DNA from: Rhyzopertha dominica
Taxonomy: Eukaryota > Arthropoda > Insecta > Coleoptera > Bostrichidae
Reading direction: 5' to 3'
Assembly (NCBI GenBank): GCA_025024175.1
Contig: QCXZ01000137.1
Location: 69,874,680 to 69,938,679, forward strand
Length of the DNA stretch: 64,000 bases
In this document: piece by piece, positions 39,401 to 45,532 of the stretch
Layout: each line of letters opens with the position of its first letter
How positions within the stretch are numbered: the first letter of the stretch is position 1
Position numbers and translations under genes: made by a program
The notes under the pieces: model-generated
Told to the model about the DNA's origin: nothing
The model's database searches: none
The model's input: the letters and a program-made list of their open reading frames with translations, nothing else

Positions 39401-42073
39401 CCCCTAGAACGTATCTTCAATGTTGATGAGACAGGTCTGACGATTGTACAAACAGAATGCACACACTCTAAGCCGAAAAGGGAAATGACAAATTGCATCG
39501 TTAACTTCTGCTGAAAAAGGTTTCCTGATTACCACCATAGTATTAATGAGTGTTGCTGGTCAGTTCAGCCCACCTATGATGATATTCTTTCGCAAACTGA
39601 TAAAAAGTGGTCCTCCAGATGCCATTATGGCGGTGCACTCCAGTGGGTGGATACAAAGTAACATTTTACAAGCTGGATCCAATATTTCATTGATGTAGTA
39701 AAACCCACCATCACCAGTACTGCTTGCTTTGCTAGAGATAATCATGTCGCTATAATTGACTTGCCTCTCCATTGTACGTTCTACAGCGAGATCAGGGTCT
39801 GGCTATGCCAATTAAGTGCATTTGATGTGGCGGAGCTTTTCGGGAGAGCCTATTTGAAATGCCAAACTAGAGATATTGCCATTAACGCCATTAATTAATT
39901 AAAAATTAATAAAAACATATTTACAGATGCTGACTTCATTACTGCTAAAATTTAAGCAGGAAAGACTTCAAGTGCTCTACCTGGTGACAATAGTGATGAA
40001 GAGGATGACATACTGGTGGCTTCAAACTCTGCTGTCATGTAGAATGAGCCTCAAAATTGCGACATGCGATAATTCTACCAACTCGCTCACCTGACTGTCA
40101 CCCAAACCACATCAATGCATCATCTAATTTTGCCACTCATATATCTGAGTCTAATACACAGATTGTTGCTATTCTTTCAACGCCACGCCTGCTAGAGCAC
40201 CTAGAAGACAACCTACGTAAGAAGACAAGTCTCTTCCATTAACTCCTTCCACATCTGAGTCTCCACGAACATATTTGCTAACACCATACAATCTCTTCTG
40301 CGCCTTGTTCAAAGAATAAAACCTCCAATCTTGGGCGTAAGCCAAGTAAGTGTTCGGTGATAACAACCTCTTCGCCTTAAAAAATGATTTGATCCAGTCT
40401 TTCAACAAGGAACAGAAAAAGGGAAAGAAAAAAGAACAGAAGAGGGAATAAAACAGTAAAGGCGCAAGCAGGTTTCAAAAACCACAGAAAATACGAAAAA
40501 GGGACTCTAGTTCTAGCACCGAAGATTACATGCATACAGATGAAAATAAGTTTCCTTTTGTAGAGAATAGCCACGTTAAAATCTGGATCAAGTGCCTCAT
40601 ATGCAGCTTGTGAGTCCATAACGAGTGTGCTTTGGACGAAAATGAAGAATATGTGTGTGATTTTTGCAAGTAGTAGACATAAGTTGTCATAAGTTTTAAG
40701 TTATTTAATGGATTAGTTTATTTACATTCAAATATTTGTATGGCACATGTATTGCATTTGTTACACATTTATCACACATTGTTTTGGGATAGTTCATATT
40801 TAAGGTCACTATTCAAATGAGATAAAAGTGTGCCTTTTCATTATTTGAAAACAAATAAATCTCCATATTTTTAATCAGTGTGAATATTAAGCTGGTTGTA
40901 ACTAACTAGTGTGAATTGTTTGGTACCTTCAGAATTAAAATGTAAGCTTTTTTTCTTTTTGACAAACAAACATAAAATGGATAGCCTATGTTTCTTTCCT
41001 TTCCTCTATGAATTATATACGCTTTGCAGCACAATTTTGTAGATTGCGATTCTAAGTAAGTTTATTATAGTTCGCAAGATGATCCAGCTCAAAATTAAAC
41101 TGCAATGTTGTCGGGTTAGAAAATTAAAGAATAATTAATAGTTTTTATGTCATCTGAAAAAGTGAATTTTTTAATCTGATTAAATTACTAAAAAATTGAA
41201 CAATATCAGAATTATTGGAAATAAACCCAGCAATGTACAAATTTTGCGGTCTCCATTTAAAGAATGTAAGTTTGTGTTAAAATTTTGAGTACGCCACTGG
41301 CTTGAGAATAAGAAAAAAGCATTTGCAGATTTTGCGTTTCTACATTCTTAAGCAAGCCACTGAAGATTGAAGAAATGTAGGGTTATTCAAAAGATGGCTG
41401 TAGTTTTAAAACGAAAAAAACATAAAAACCCTCTAGCATTAATAGTTACCGAGATATTCTACGAAAATGGGACATTCTGTACTAATGAACAGAAAATTAG
41501 CGCTATTGGTTTCCTTTTGTAAGATTACTTTCGAGTATTTTGACAACTATGAATCAACTGTTTACCATATTAATCTCCCCAGTTAAGATAAGTGTTGGTT
41601 GCAGCTAAATTATTATGCATCACCATTAATTTTTGGACTTTGTCTTCGCTTGAACGTTATAACACACTTTTTATATTCCGCAACAGGTACTAATTAACAT
41701 TCATTACAATAGTGACGTAGTGTTTACCTCGCATATTGATATGCTACCTTTAGAACAGTTTTATACCTATCAACTTGATCAAACCTCTTTCTCTGACATC
41801 CTGAACGGCTTCGAGCATTTCGTTCTTAAAATCAGGATATTCCCTCGCTATTTGTTCCCCTTTGGCCGTAAATTGTTCTACAGCCCGTTGCACAGCTGCC
41901 ACCAAGACGGTGGCCTTCTTCGATTTGCCTTTCTTCTGCTTCCTGTCCTTCTTGAGCCCTACCAGCGTCGTCACCTGCATCACCAGCGGTTCCAAGGCCT
42001 TCTGCACAGAAAAGGTGCGCACTTCTATGTTCTTGGGGTCGAATTTGAACGTCAGCTTGCTGGTGCCCGTCAT
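18324..42073 (-). CDS. Alpha-catenin-like protein, 11 coding exons (gene span)
   Basis: A complete alpha-catenin family gene lying antisense inside the kinase intron. Exons (5' to 3'): 42073-41785, 38028-37783, 35464-35166, 29411-29208, 27267-27152, 24364-24247, 24194-23592, 23535-23484, 21257-20827, 18655-18539, 18485-18324. All introns are GT-AG, phases close, and the coding length is 2637 nt (878 residues plus stop). The order is the N-terminal beta-catenin-binding/dimerisation domain (about 1-265), the vinculin-binding M domain (about 280-625) with EMDNYEP and AVDDIT blocks, a short acidic linker, and the actin-binding C-terminal domain (about 650-878) with NDIIVLAK, MTDFTRGRG and WKMKLPEKKPLV. 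Family members link cadherin-catenin complexes to actin. It is somewhat shorter than the roughly 900 residues usual for the family and looks more diverged than I expect for insect alpha-Cat, so it could be a paralogue. It contains Tc1/mariner and pogo insertions in introns. Confidence 0.85.
18539..18655 (-). CDS. Alpha-catenin-like exon 10
   Basis: Thirty-nine codons, phase 0-0, acceptor TTATTTTAG, donor TCG|GTAAGT. The translation includes SLIQSAKNLMNAVVMTVKAS and YVASTKF, a strongly conserved helix of the actin-binding domain. This exon has no ATG and was identified by reading the - strand directly. Confidence 0.85.
18656..19574. other. Alpha-catenin-like intron, nothing recognised
   Basis: Intron DNA between exons 9 and 10. 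Small frames at 18703-18897, 19031-19240 and 19262-19507 are not supported by any motif. Confidence 0.5.
19575..19797. mobile_element. Small MITE-like inverted repeat
   Basis: Arms of about 45 bp are imperfect inverted copies: left 19575-19622 with ACGGCTAGCGTTGTTATA, right 19750-19796 with TATAACAACGCTAGCCGT, both preceded or followed by CTCGAAAACTT-like sequence. Total about 220 bp, no coding capacity. Confidence 0.65.
19798..20826. other. Alpha-catenin-like intron with a membrane-like open frame
   Basis: Mostly unremarkable intron. On the + strand 20340-20531 an open frame lacking an ATG start encodes a hydrophobic stretch (LLTIITICVFFATCLQIVAL, then FFMLKYSS) followed by a polar segment. 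It could be an exon of a small nested membrane protein or chance. No family or partner exon was found. Confidence 0.25.
20827..21257 (-). CDS. Alpha-catenin-like exon 9
   Basis: Residues about 643-786, start of the actin-binding five-helix bundle: PLPEIPEEHKVILED, KWDETSNDIIVLAKYMC, MTDFTRGRGSLRNMMDV, ISEAGTKLDALVKPIAERCP, LERITLYCQQLKITSKVKAD. Acceptor CAATTTTAG, donor GAC|GTAAGT. The open frame continues upstream past the acceptor to 21378, but that part is intron and repeat. Confidence 0.88.
21281..21452 (+). repeat. Copy A of a GGTGT(T/C)CC-ended repeat
   Basis: Starts GGTGTCCCACAGGGAACTGCCTCGATCC. It shares ATCCATATAT, AAAATCTGAAAAT, ATATTTTCAAGATGG and CCGGAAATAG-like blocks with the inverted copy at 23167-23324. 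It begins only about 23 bp upstream (in gene orientation) of the exon 9 acceptor. Confidence 0.6.
21453..22043. other. Intronic spacer, nothing recognised
   Basis: AT-rich intron. Small - strand frames (21584-21890) show no domain. Confidence 0.5.
22044..22348. mobile_element. MITE with TAGGGTTACCAA / TTGGCAACCTA ends
   Basis: Left end TAGGGTTACCAACTACCCG and right end, reversed, TAGGTTGCCAAATGTCCCGC form an imperfect terminal inverted repeat around about 300 bp without coding capacity. The superfamily cannot be told from the sequence alone. Confidence 0.5.
22656..22989. mobile_element. MITE with perfect 24-bp inverted ends
   Basis: The left 24 bp begin GTTTCTATAAATGATTCATG and the right 24 bp (22966-22989) are the exact reverse complement, ending ATAGAAAC. 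The interior is non-coding, about 285 bp. Perfect ends suggest a fairly recent insertion or gene conversion of the ends. Confidence 0.75.
22995..23151. repeat. Hairpin-forming inverted repeat
   Basis: About 58-bp arms (left with CTACGCAATATTCTAGGCAT, right with ATGCCTAAAATATTGCGTAG) around a 38-bp loop. It begins directly beside the preceding MITE. It has about six mismatches. Confidence 0.7.
23167..23324 (-). repeat. Copy B of the GGTGT(T/C)CC-ended repeat, inverted
   Basis: Inverted relative to copy A at 21281-21452. It shows ATATATGGATCGAGGCGGTTCCC and CATCTTGAAAATATT blocks. A third related copy lies in the Foldback intron at about 46244-46340, starting GGTGTTCCATTTAAAATAATGAAG. Confidence 0.6.
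23484..23535 (-). CDS. Alpha-catenin-like exon 8 (acidic linker)
   Basis: Only 52 nt, encoding SDDELDPDEVDVGNEQP. Acceptor CTTTTAG, donor CCAC|GTAAGT; it enters in phase 0 and leaves one base, which matches exon 9. The position corresponds to the phosphorylated linker between M and actin-binding domains in the family, but here it is much shorter. SDDE fits a casein kinase 2 site. Confidence 0.75.
23592..24194 (-). CDS. Alpha-catenin-like exon 7 (M domain)
   Basis: The largest exon, 201 codons, phase 0-0, acceptor ATTCAAG|GTAGCAAAC, donor AATAGG|GTAAGA. The translation includes VANLACTLSSNEEG, AAKPNDKLVQENMEAFK, LEDAVDDITTVDDFLSVAEN, GEMDNYEPCTYTRRV, DENEFIDASRTVFEGVREIR. These are signature blocks of the alpha-catenin M-domain four-helix bundles. 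The first five acidic or hydrophobic contacts are intact and there is no stop. Confidence 0.9.
24247..24364 (-). CDS. Alpha-catenin-like exon 6
   Basis: Completes a codon split with exon 5 (GA|A) and continues FLETTTPLYALIEAAKSG ... EAFLEHAKKLVE, matching the family's FLET...PLL.LIEAAK block. Acceptor ACAACAG, donor GAA|GTATGT. It is separated from exon 7 by only 52 bp. Confidence 0.85.
24365..24997. other. Intronic spacer, nothing recognised
   Basis: AT-rich, one N at 24523, no supportable feature. Confidence 0.5.
24998..25822 (-). mobile_element. Degenerate mariner-like element with CAGGGT ends
   Basis: TA-CAGGGTGCGC at the left and GTGACCCTG-TA at the right suggest TA-flanked ends, of which only about 7 bp are still inverted repeats. 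On the - strand at about 25520-25400 the frame reads RSMDLTSLDFYLQGGTKNQV, the block around the third catalytic residue of mariner-type transposases. The remainder is eroded. Confidence 0.5.
25823..27151. other. Intronic spacer with Ns and a tRNA-like fragment
   Basis: Apart from the tRNA-like fragment near 26020-26090, I see no feature. Ns at 26907, 26921 and 26933 mark low-quality bases. Open frames at 26292-26516 and 26947-27144 are not supported. Confidence 0.5.
26020..26091 (+). repeat. tRNA-derived (SINE-like) fragment with Pol III B box
   Basis: Contains GGTTCGAGTCC, a perfect Pol III B box, inside the stem-loop CCGGGGTTCGAGTCCCGG, preceded by GATAGCGTGCTCGAGG-like D/anticodon-arm sequence. 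The T loop has one extra base and the 5' side does not pair with the 3' side as an acceptor stem, so it is not an intact tRNA gene. A SINE head or tRNA pseudogene is likely. Confidence 0.5.
27152..27267 (-). CDS. Alpha-catenin-like exon 5
   Basis: Thirty-eight codons plus two bases: VGKDERSEDLDNALDDV ... TKGLRRQMRKAVADQITDE. The LRRQ.RKAV block is a family hallmark at the start of the M domain. Acceptor ATCATAG, donor GATGA|GTACGT. It was found by direct translation; no ATG. Confidence 0.85.
27268..27805. other. Intronic spacer, nothing recognised
   Basis: AT-rich sequence between exon 5 and the Tc1/mariner element. Confidence 0.5.
27808..29105 (-). mobile_element. Complete Tc1/mariner element with perfect 27-bp inverted ends
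   Basis: The 27-bp ends (27808-27834 and 29079-29105) are exact inverted repeats starting ACGTATGTCTCAAAAGTTTT, flanked on both sides by TA (27806-27807, 29106-29107), the target duplication of this superfamily. The 1298-bp unit carries one uninterrupted transposase on the - strand. It lies in the intron between alpha-catenin-like exons 4 and 5, in the same orientation as that gene. Confidence 0.92.
27930..29087 (-). CDS. Tc1/mariner transposase, DD37E type, intact
   Basis: 385 codons without stop or frameshift. An N-terminal helix-turn-helix lies at about 55-84 (YSLVGRLPKPEIVRLF ... RRTIYRTI), followed by a GRPR linker at 100-103, a second helix-turn-helix at 120-145, and a basic RKRRK at about 151. 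The catalytic triad appears as VMDDEKYF (D189), MFWPDLASCHYA (D285) and PIEDFW (E323), with 37 residues between the last two: a DD37E signature, as in the mosquito ITmD37E group. The first ATG (29087) sits inside the terminal repeat. The next ATG of good position is at 28958 (MSYKLDL), and I consider that the more likely start. The enzyme should cut and paste its own element at TA sites; activity is plausible but unproved. Confidence 0.9.
   Translation of the reverse strand: MAQHSLALKLAIMITHRNGFGNKKSSIDSLYCDSSVLSNICIEMSYKLDLRKSIYSLVGRLPKPEIVRLFEDQNIARRTIYRTIAECEQGIPCLNLPKSGRPRIFTQERAERLVRRAKNRVGVSLRKLAREYRTSKDTVSRELVRNAVEYRKRRKCPKYTENQLARIPRCCRALRRIHFANDRIIVMDDEKYFTLGNSEMKGNDGFYTDNIENCPDNVKYKEKAKFADKILVWCAISTAGISRPYVGRVKGEAINSQRYIQNCLTKLADFIHEYHAEDNIMFWPDLASCHYARESQNWLNAHNIPFVPRNDNPPNLPQARPIEDFWALLSRKVYDGGWQAANEEQLRRRIYRKIREVDGEVVQNLMRDVRRKLRLVEEHGPLHLI
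29208..29411 (-). CDS. Alpha-catenin-like exon 4
   Basis: Sixty-eight codons, phase 0-0, acceptor ATTTCAG|GAAGCT, donor AAC|GTATGT. It reads EAYKVNPAEYNKVLTKAALE ... LDDIINKTKLFADSPYV ... CDALRQALQGLFSAYAQN. This corresponds to the start of the M domain, the region that binds vinculin in alpha-catenins. Confidence 0.85.
29412..33384. other. Alpha-catenin-like intron, no gene recognised
   Basis: Four kilobases of intron. Small frames (for example 29772-29987, 30213-30554, 30914-31189, 32158-32364, 32546-32821) carry no recognised domain. TGGGTGTTTCAATAAAAGCGA near 31999 and GGGTGATTCAGTTTTAG near 30438 look like ends of old DNA transposons, but no matching opposite ends were found. Ns at 33041 and 33066. 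Confidence 0.5.
33385..34760. repeat. Outer inverted repeat around a palindromic element
   Basis: Sequence at 33392-33480 (ACTGAGTTATGGCTTCTGAAGAGTTGCCGTAGACGG-like) recurs inverted at 34670-34745 (CCGTCTACTGCAACTCTTCAAAAGCCATGAACTCAGT-like). The inverted homology therefore extends beyond the ends of the 955-bp palindromic element. Several Ns occur in the right arm (34553-34665), as expected where a palindrome is hard to assemble. Confidence 0.65.
33593..34547. mobile_element. 955-bp palindromic element with CAGGGTGAG ends (foldback MITE)
   Basis: Almost the whole unit is an inverted repeat. CAGGGTGAGTAAATAAGA ... GGTGGCCGGTCATATCTC on the left mirrors GAGATATGACCGGCCACC ... TCACCCTG on the right. 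Inner blocks such as GAAAATCGCTAATATTTCAGG / CCTGAAATATTAGCGATTTTC and GACCGCAAGAGGGCG / CGCCCTACTGCGGTC also mirror each other around about 34070. TA flanks both ends. No transposase frame. Confidence 0.85.
34761..35165. other. Intronic spacer, nothing recognised
   Basis: No feature beyond the donor side of alpha-catenin-like exon 3. Confidence 0.5.
35166..35464 (-). CDS. Alpha-catenin-like exon 3
   Basis: Completes a split codon with exon 2 and continues LTDLVKQAGKRQRDTRDPQ, RDDLAAARAVLSKYSPMLFV, CVNNPGIPAAKANRDYML, DKFE. It aligns with the second half of the N-terminal domain (DP..RDE.AAARG...L and the ANRDY block). Acceptor CTTAAG|GGTTGACG, donor GAG|GTAAAT. Confidence 0.85.
35465..37782. 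other. Alpha-catenin-like intron with a possible MITE
   Basis: TGATAACTCCACTTAAGGATA at about 35807 and, inverted, TATCCTTAGTGGAGTTATCC at about 36471 could be ends of a roughly 690-bp MITE. The rest of the interior is too diverged to confirm. Open frames at 36755-36973 and 37167-37400 are not recognised. Confidence 0.4.
37783..38028 (-). CDS. Alpha-catenin-like exon 2
   Basis: With the base left by exon 1 it reads GAIMSKEANEFALDPCSSSK, then AVTRLxILADMVDVQLLLSS, ending at a split Gly codon. The DPCSS.KR...M and AVTRLLILADM blocks are typical of the beta-catenin-binding region. One codon contains an N (37913); leucine is expected there. Acceptor TTTGTAG, donor GCTG|GTATGA. Confidence 0.87.
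38029..38919. other. Intron 1 spacer, nothing recognised
   Basis: AT-rich, no feature. Confidence 0.5.
38920..40680 (+). pseudogene. Degenerate pogo-like transposase with PHD-like tail
   Basis: Fragments in order on the + strand: GTLKAAKLF (psq-type helix-turn-helix, near 39000), RIFNVDETGLTIVQ (first catalytic Asp, near 39412), broken pieces of the DDE domain including QWVDTK and ARDNHVAIIDL (39640-39765), and VAELFGRAYLK (39829). The tail near 40590-40677 reads WIKCLICSL, CALDENEEYVCDFCK, a Cys-rich PHD-like end also known in some insect pogo-type transposases. Multiple stops and frameshifts. It lies in intron 1 of the alpha-catenin-like gene, on the opposite strand. Confidence 0.7.
40681..41784. 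other. Intron 1 near the donor, nothing recognised
   Basis: AT-rich intron sequence leading to the exon 1 donor at 41784. Confidence 0.5.
41785..42073 (-). CDS. Alpha-catenin-like exon 1 (start codon)
   Basis: Ninety-six codons and one base: MTGTSKLTFKFDPKNIEVRT, VQKALEPLVMQVTTLVG, a basic stretch KKDRKQKKGKSKKA, then VAAVQRAVEQFTAKGEQIA and AVQDVRER. The DPK..E.RT..V...LEPLV.QVTTLV block and the lysine-rich linker are the conserved start of alpha-catenins, which binds beta-catenin/armadillo. The start ATG at 42073 is the first in frame after a stop-containing leader. Donor AGAG|GTTTGA. Confidence 0.9.
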
Positions 42074-42655
42074 GACTTCGACGTTTCACGTACAGACGTA
42101 CACCTTTCACTACTGAGCTGCACTTAGTTTAACCGCTGTACGCACGAACTATGAATGACANCACGCCCGATGTGAATCATTCCGCTACAATTTGCTTACG
42201 AATACGTTCAAGGAAAAAACCCGTTATGTTGCTGCACTCACGGCGACTGCCATGGCGTTATCAAGGTGATAGATAAAAAAGAGTGCTAGTGCCTATATTT
42301 GCCGACGTTTCGATAAATAGATAGCGAGTTTCATGTACGTAAAATATGTATGTGTAGGTAACTGAAAATATGGCGTTTAGATAGGTATGAAATAAACCTC
42401 TCCTTGAGTATTAGCGTTACAGGATTATAACAACTTCTAATAAGATGATGACATTGGCCGCTGCCTGAGTCAGCCTAAATATTACCCGGACAACGATATA
42501 ATGAGTAACGAAATTTAAACACAGGTAGTCTAGCCACCCACCACTTTCTTGCTTCGCGTCGTTACCTCGTGATGTCAACGGATGACAAAATTCCTCGCTG
42601 GTGATGGGTTACTGGCTACCTGACGACAGCTGCTTCACTAAAAGGTTCATCTATT
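42074..42655 (-). promoter_or_regulatory. Presumed promoter and 5' UTR of the alpha-catenin-like gene
   Basis: The 580 bp between the start codon and the Foldback insertion. It is less AT-rich than the introns. I see no TATA box or initiator that I can place with confidence. It contains CCGACGTTTCGAT near 42302, also seen in other repeats, so part may be transposon-derived. One N at 42162. Confidence 0.35.
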
Positions 42656-42664
42656 CGTGTCCCG
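42656..42664. repeat. Left 9-bp target duplication
   Basis: CGTGTCCCG here matches CGTGTCCCG at 60552-60560 on the other side of the Foldback element. Nine base pairs is the length produced by Foldback and other MULE-superfamily elements. Confidence 0.85.
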
Positions 42665-43830
42665 AGGTGTGTCAAGTTGGCCCCGCCCGATCAAATTTTT
42701 ACAATTACAATATAGGGATGAATTGTGCTAGTTTTGTGCTGAATTGTGCTGCTATTAAAAAGTTTTGTGCAGCAACCCTTATATGCTTAATTAAATAATC
42801 ATTTGGCGGGGCCAGCTTGACGGTCAGCCCCGCTTTTTTTGGGAATATTCAAAATCTAATTACGGCAATGAATTGTGCTCGTTTTGTGCTGAAATGTGCC
42901 GGTGTCAGGGAGTTTTGTGCAGCAACCCTTATATTTAATTTTTTAAAAACATTGGCGGGCGGGGCCAGGTTGACGGTCAGCCCCGCTTTTTTTGGGAATA
43001 TTCAAAATCTATTTATGGCAATGAATTGTGCTCGTTTTGTGCTGAAATGTGCCGGTGTCAGGGAGTTTTGTGCAGCAACCCTTATATTTAATTTTTTTAA
43101 AACAATGGCGGGCGGGGCCAGGTTGACGGTCAGCCCCGCTTTTTTTGGGAATATTCAAAATCTATTTATGGCAATGAATTGTGCTCGTTTTGTGCTGAAA
43201 TGTGCCGGTGTCAGGGAGTTTTGTGCAGCAACCCTTATATTTAATTTTTTAAAAACAATGGCGGGCGGGGCCAGGTTGACGGTCAGCCCCGCTTTTTTTG
43301 GGAATATTCAAAATCTAATTACGGCAATGAATTGTGCTCGTTTTGTGCTGAAATGTGCCGGTGTCAGGCAGTTTTGTGCAGCAACCCTTATATTTAATTT
43401 TTTAAAAACAATGGCGGGCGGGGCCAGGTTGACGGTCAGCCCCGCTTTTTTTGGGAATATTCAAAATCTATTTATGGCAATGAATTGTGCTCGTTTTGTG
43501 CTGAAATGTGCTGGTGTCAGGGAGTTTTGTGCAGCAACCCTTATATTTAATTTTTTAAAAACATCGGCGGGCGGGGACGGAATGACGGTCAGCCCCGCTT
43601 TTTTTGGGAATATTCAAAATCTATTTATGGCAATGAATTGTGCTCGTTTTGTGCTGAAATGTGCCGATGTCAGGGAGTTTTGTGCAGCAACCCTTATATT
43701 TAATTTTTTTAAACATCGGCGGGCGGGGCCAGCTTGACGGTCAGCCCCGCTTTTATTTGCAATATTAAAAATCTAATTACGGCAATGAATTGTGCGTGTG
43801 TGTGAAGCAACCCCTGTATTATAACTACAA
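42665..43830 (+). repeat. Left Foldback arm: seven 153-bp repeats plus terminal unit
   Basis: The outermost unit (to about 42815) is diverged; seven further units follow. Each has a GC-rich core GCGGGGCCAGGTTGACGGTC ending in CAGCCCCGC, which contains the inverted pair GCGGGGC/GCCCCGC. This is followed by AT-rich sequence with four TGTGC motifs. The unit length is divisible by three and one frame is open, which produces long apparent reading frames of a 51-residue repeat; I do not consider these genes. Confidence 0.9.
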
Positions 43831-44687
43831 AGCTTCACCAAACTTTTATATGTTTTATATGTGAATACTTTTTGTGCAAATTATGATTACCTAATTTATT
43901 AACCTGGGGTGCACAGGTAAGTTCCGAATTAAGTGTTTAAAGTCAATTGCATGTAATCTTTTAACGTGGCCAGTTTTAAATAAACACTCGACCAACATGG
44001 AATTCTTTCCTATTCAACACCATAACTCTGTTATAATATACCGGGAGTCATAGAACATTTATTAGCAACTATTCCGTTCTCAATTCCTATTATACACTGT
44101 ATAATGCATGCGTTAACATAATTCTAGATATACCTTTATATTATTTTGTTATGCCGAAAAAGCATCAAGTTTACCCTATGTTTGACCAAATACACGATGA
44201 ATAACCAATATTTACATACCTTTTTTTAAATATCACAGTACAGGTAGGTAAGGCCAAGGGTGTATAAAATAATCCTTTTTCTCTAAATCATCGAACTGTG
44301 TTATTGCACGTCTCATCCAGCTTGAATGAAATATTTTATAAACACTCGTAGCGTTGTAATGGTCGCATTAATAATCCCCATAAAAACAGAGCTGACAGAA
44401 TCGGTTTGTATATTTACTAGGGTTACATGCTTATACGTTTACCACGCTAAGAAATATCCTCCACCATTTCACCTATTTATTATTACTATTATATGGGAAT
44501 TTAGGAATCACTGCTCATAGATGAAGGGTCACTTTTAAGTCAGTAGTACTTCAATCGGTTAACAGAAACGATCTGCCTGCTGTATTACCATACATTGTGA
44601 ATTGTGACGAAAAAAAGTGTTCGACAATATATAAAACTAAGTTAACGGCACCATTATTTATGTGTTTGTTCTAAAGATATTTTAATA

Positions 44688-45395
44688 ATGCCGAGACCCC
44701 AGAATCCATTGATTAGAAACTTGCTTCCGCTGTACATAAATTACAAGAACAGTTTACACAATGAAGATGGAAGTATTAAATCTCCAAGTGATGTTATTTG
44801 GAAAACTCTAGCTAAATTATTGGATTATAAAATAAGTAAAAAGTACATATACACTATTTATTTAACAAATCGACATAATTGTCGTTATGAATTTGTGCAA
44901 GATATGGATATTAACCAACAAACATATGAAGATGAAGAAGATGAGGGCTCAGTATCCATTCGTAGTTCTTCAAACAGCGACGAAACCATACCTGCAATTC
45001 GATTCGTCATATCGCTGTCAGCACAAGAATGGTTAGATATACATCCTCAGAATAAGCTGTATGCGGACGGAAAATCCTATTTTGTGCTCCCCAAGGAAAA
45101 ATGGACACCAATTATTGCTTCGCATTTTTGGGATCATACGAAACTACCATGTGCATTAGTATTTAAAAGAGGAAAAGCTTATAAAAGGGGAGATATTTTT
45201 TTATCTGTAGAAGCGCAGTGCAAAGACTGTCACTCAGAACTGAAAGGCATAATTCGAGAGGAACCAGCATACAACAGACGGGCTTTAATCAGATGTGTAT
45301 ATAGTGGTGGATTCCAGAATTGCAAAAATAGTTCGAAACGTCCAACTTCTGGCATTGAACGTCGGCGAATTGCAAAAGTTTTAACATCTACCAGG
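44688..45395 (+). CDS. Foldback transposase exon 1, copy 1
   Basis: Encodes 236 residues, identical to copy 2 at 52087-52794. See that entry for the domains. The donor is ACCAGG|GTAAGT. Reading through the donor gives a 259-residue frame, which is probably not the product. Confidence 0.75.
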
Positions 45396-45472
45396 GTAAG
45401 TCTATACATACAATATTCTAAACAGAAAGTAATACTAATCTTAAATAATATGTTTGAATTTAGATAGTAAAA

Positions 45473-45475
<3 letters not shown>

Positions 45476-45529
<54 letters not shown>
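45476..45529. repeat. TA dinucleotide microsatellite, copy 1
   Basis: A run of about 54 bp of TA in the Foldback intron. The matching run in copy 2 (52869-52935) is longer and has an interruption, one of the few non-coding differences between the two copies. Confidence 0.85.

Positions 45530-45532
<3 letters not shown>

Noticed and set aside
42817..43737. Long open frames of a 51-residue repeat in the Foldback arms (also 57506-58342, 58352-58717, 58596-59555 and 59512-60399 on the - strand)
   Set aside because: They arise because the 153-bp unit is a multiple of three and lacks a stop in one frame. There is no start context, composition is low-complexity, and the arms are explained as transposon ends.
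44326..44520. 64-codon frame upstream of the Foldback transposase (also 51725-51919)
   Set aside because: No recognised domain and poor codon character. It is identical in the two copies simply because the whole region is.
45476..45529. TA run as an origin or matrix attachment site
   Set aside because: A plain dinucleotide microsatellite of variable length explains it.
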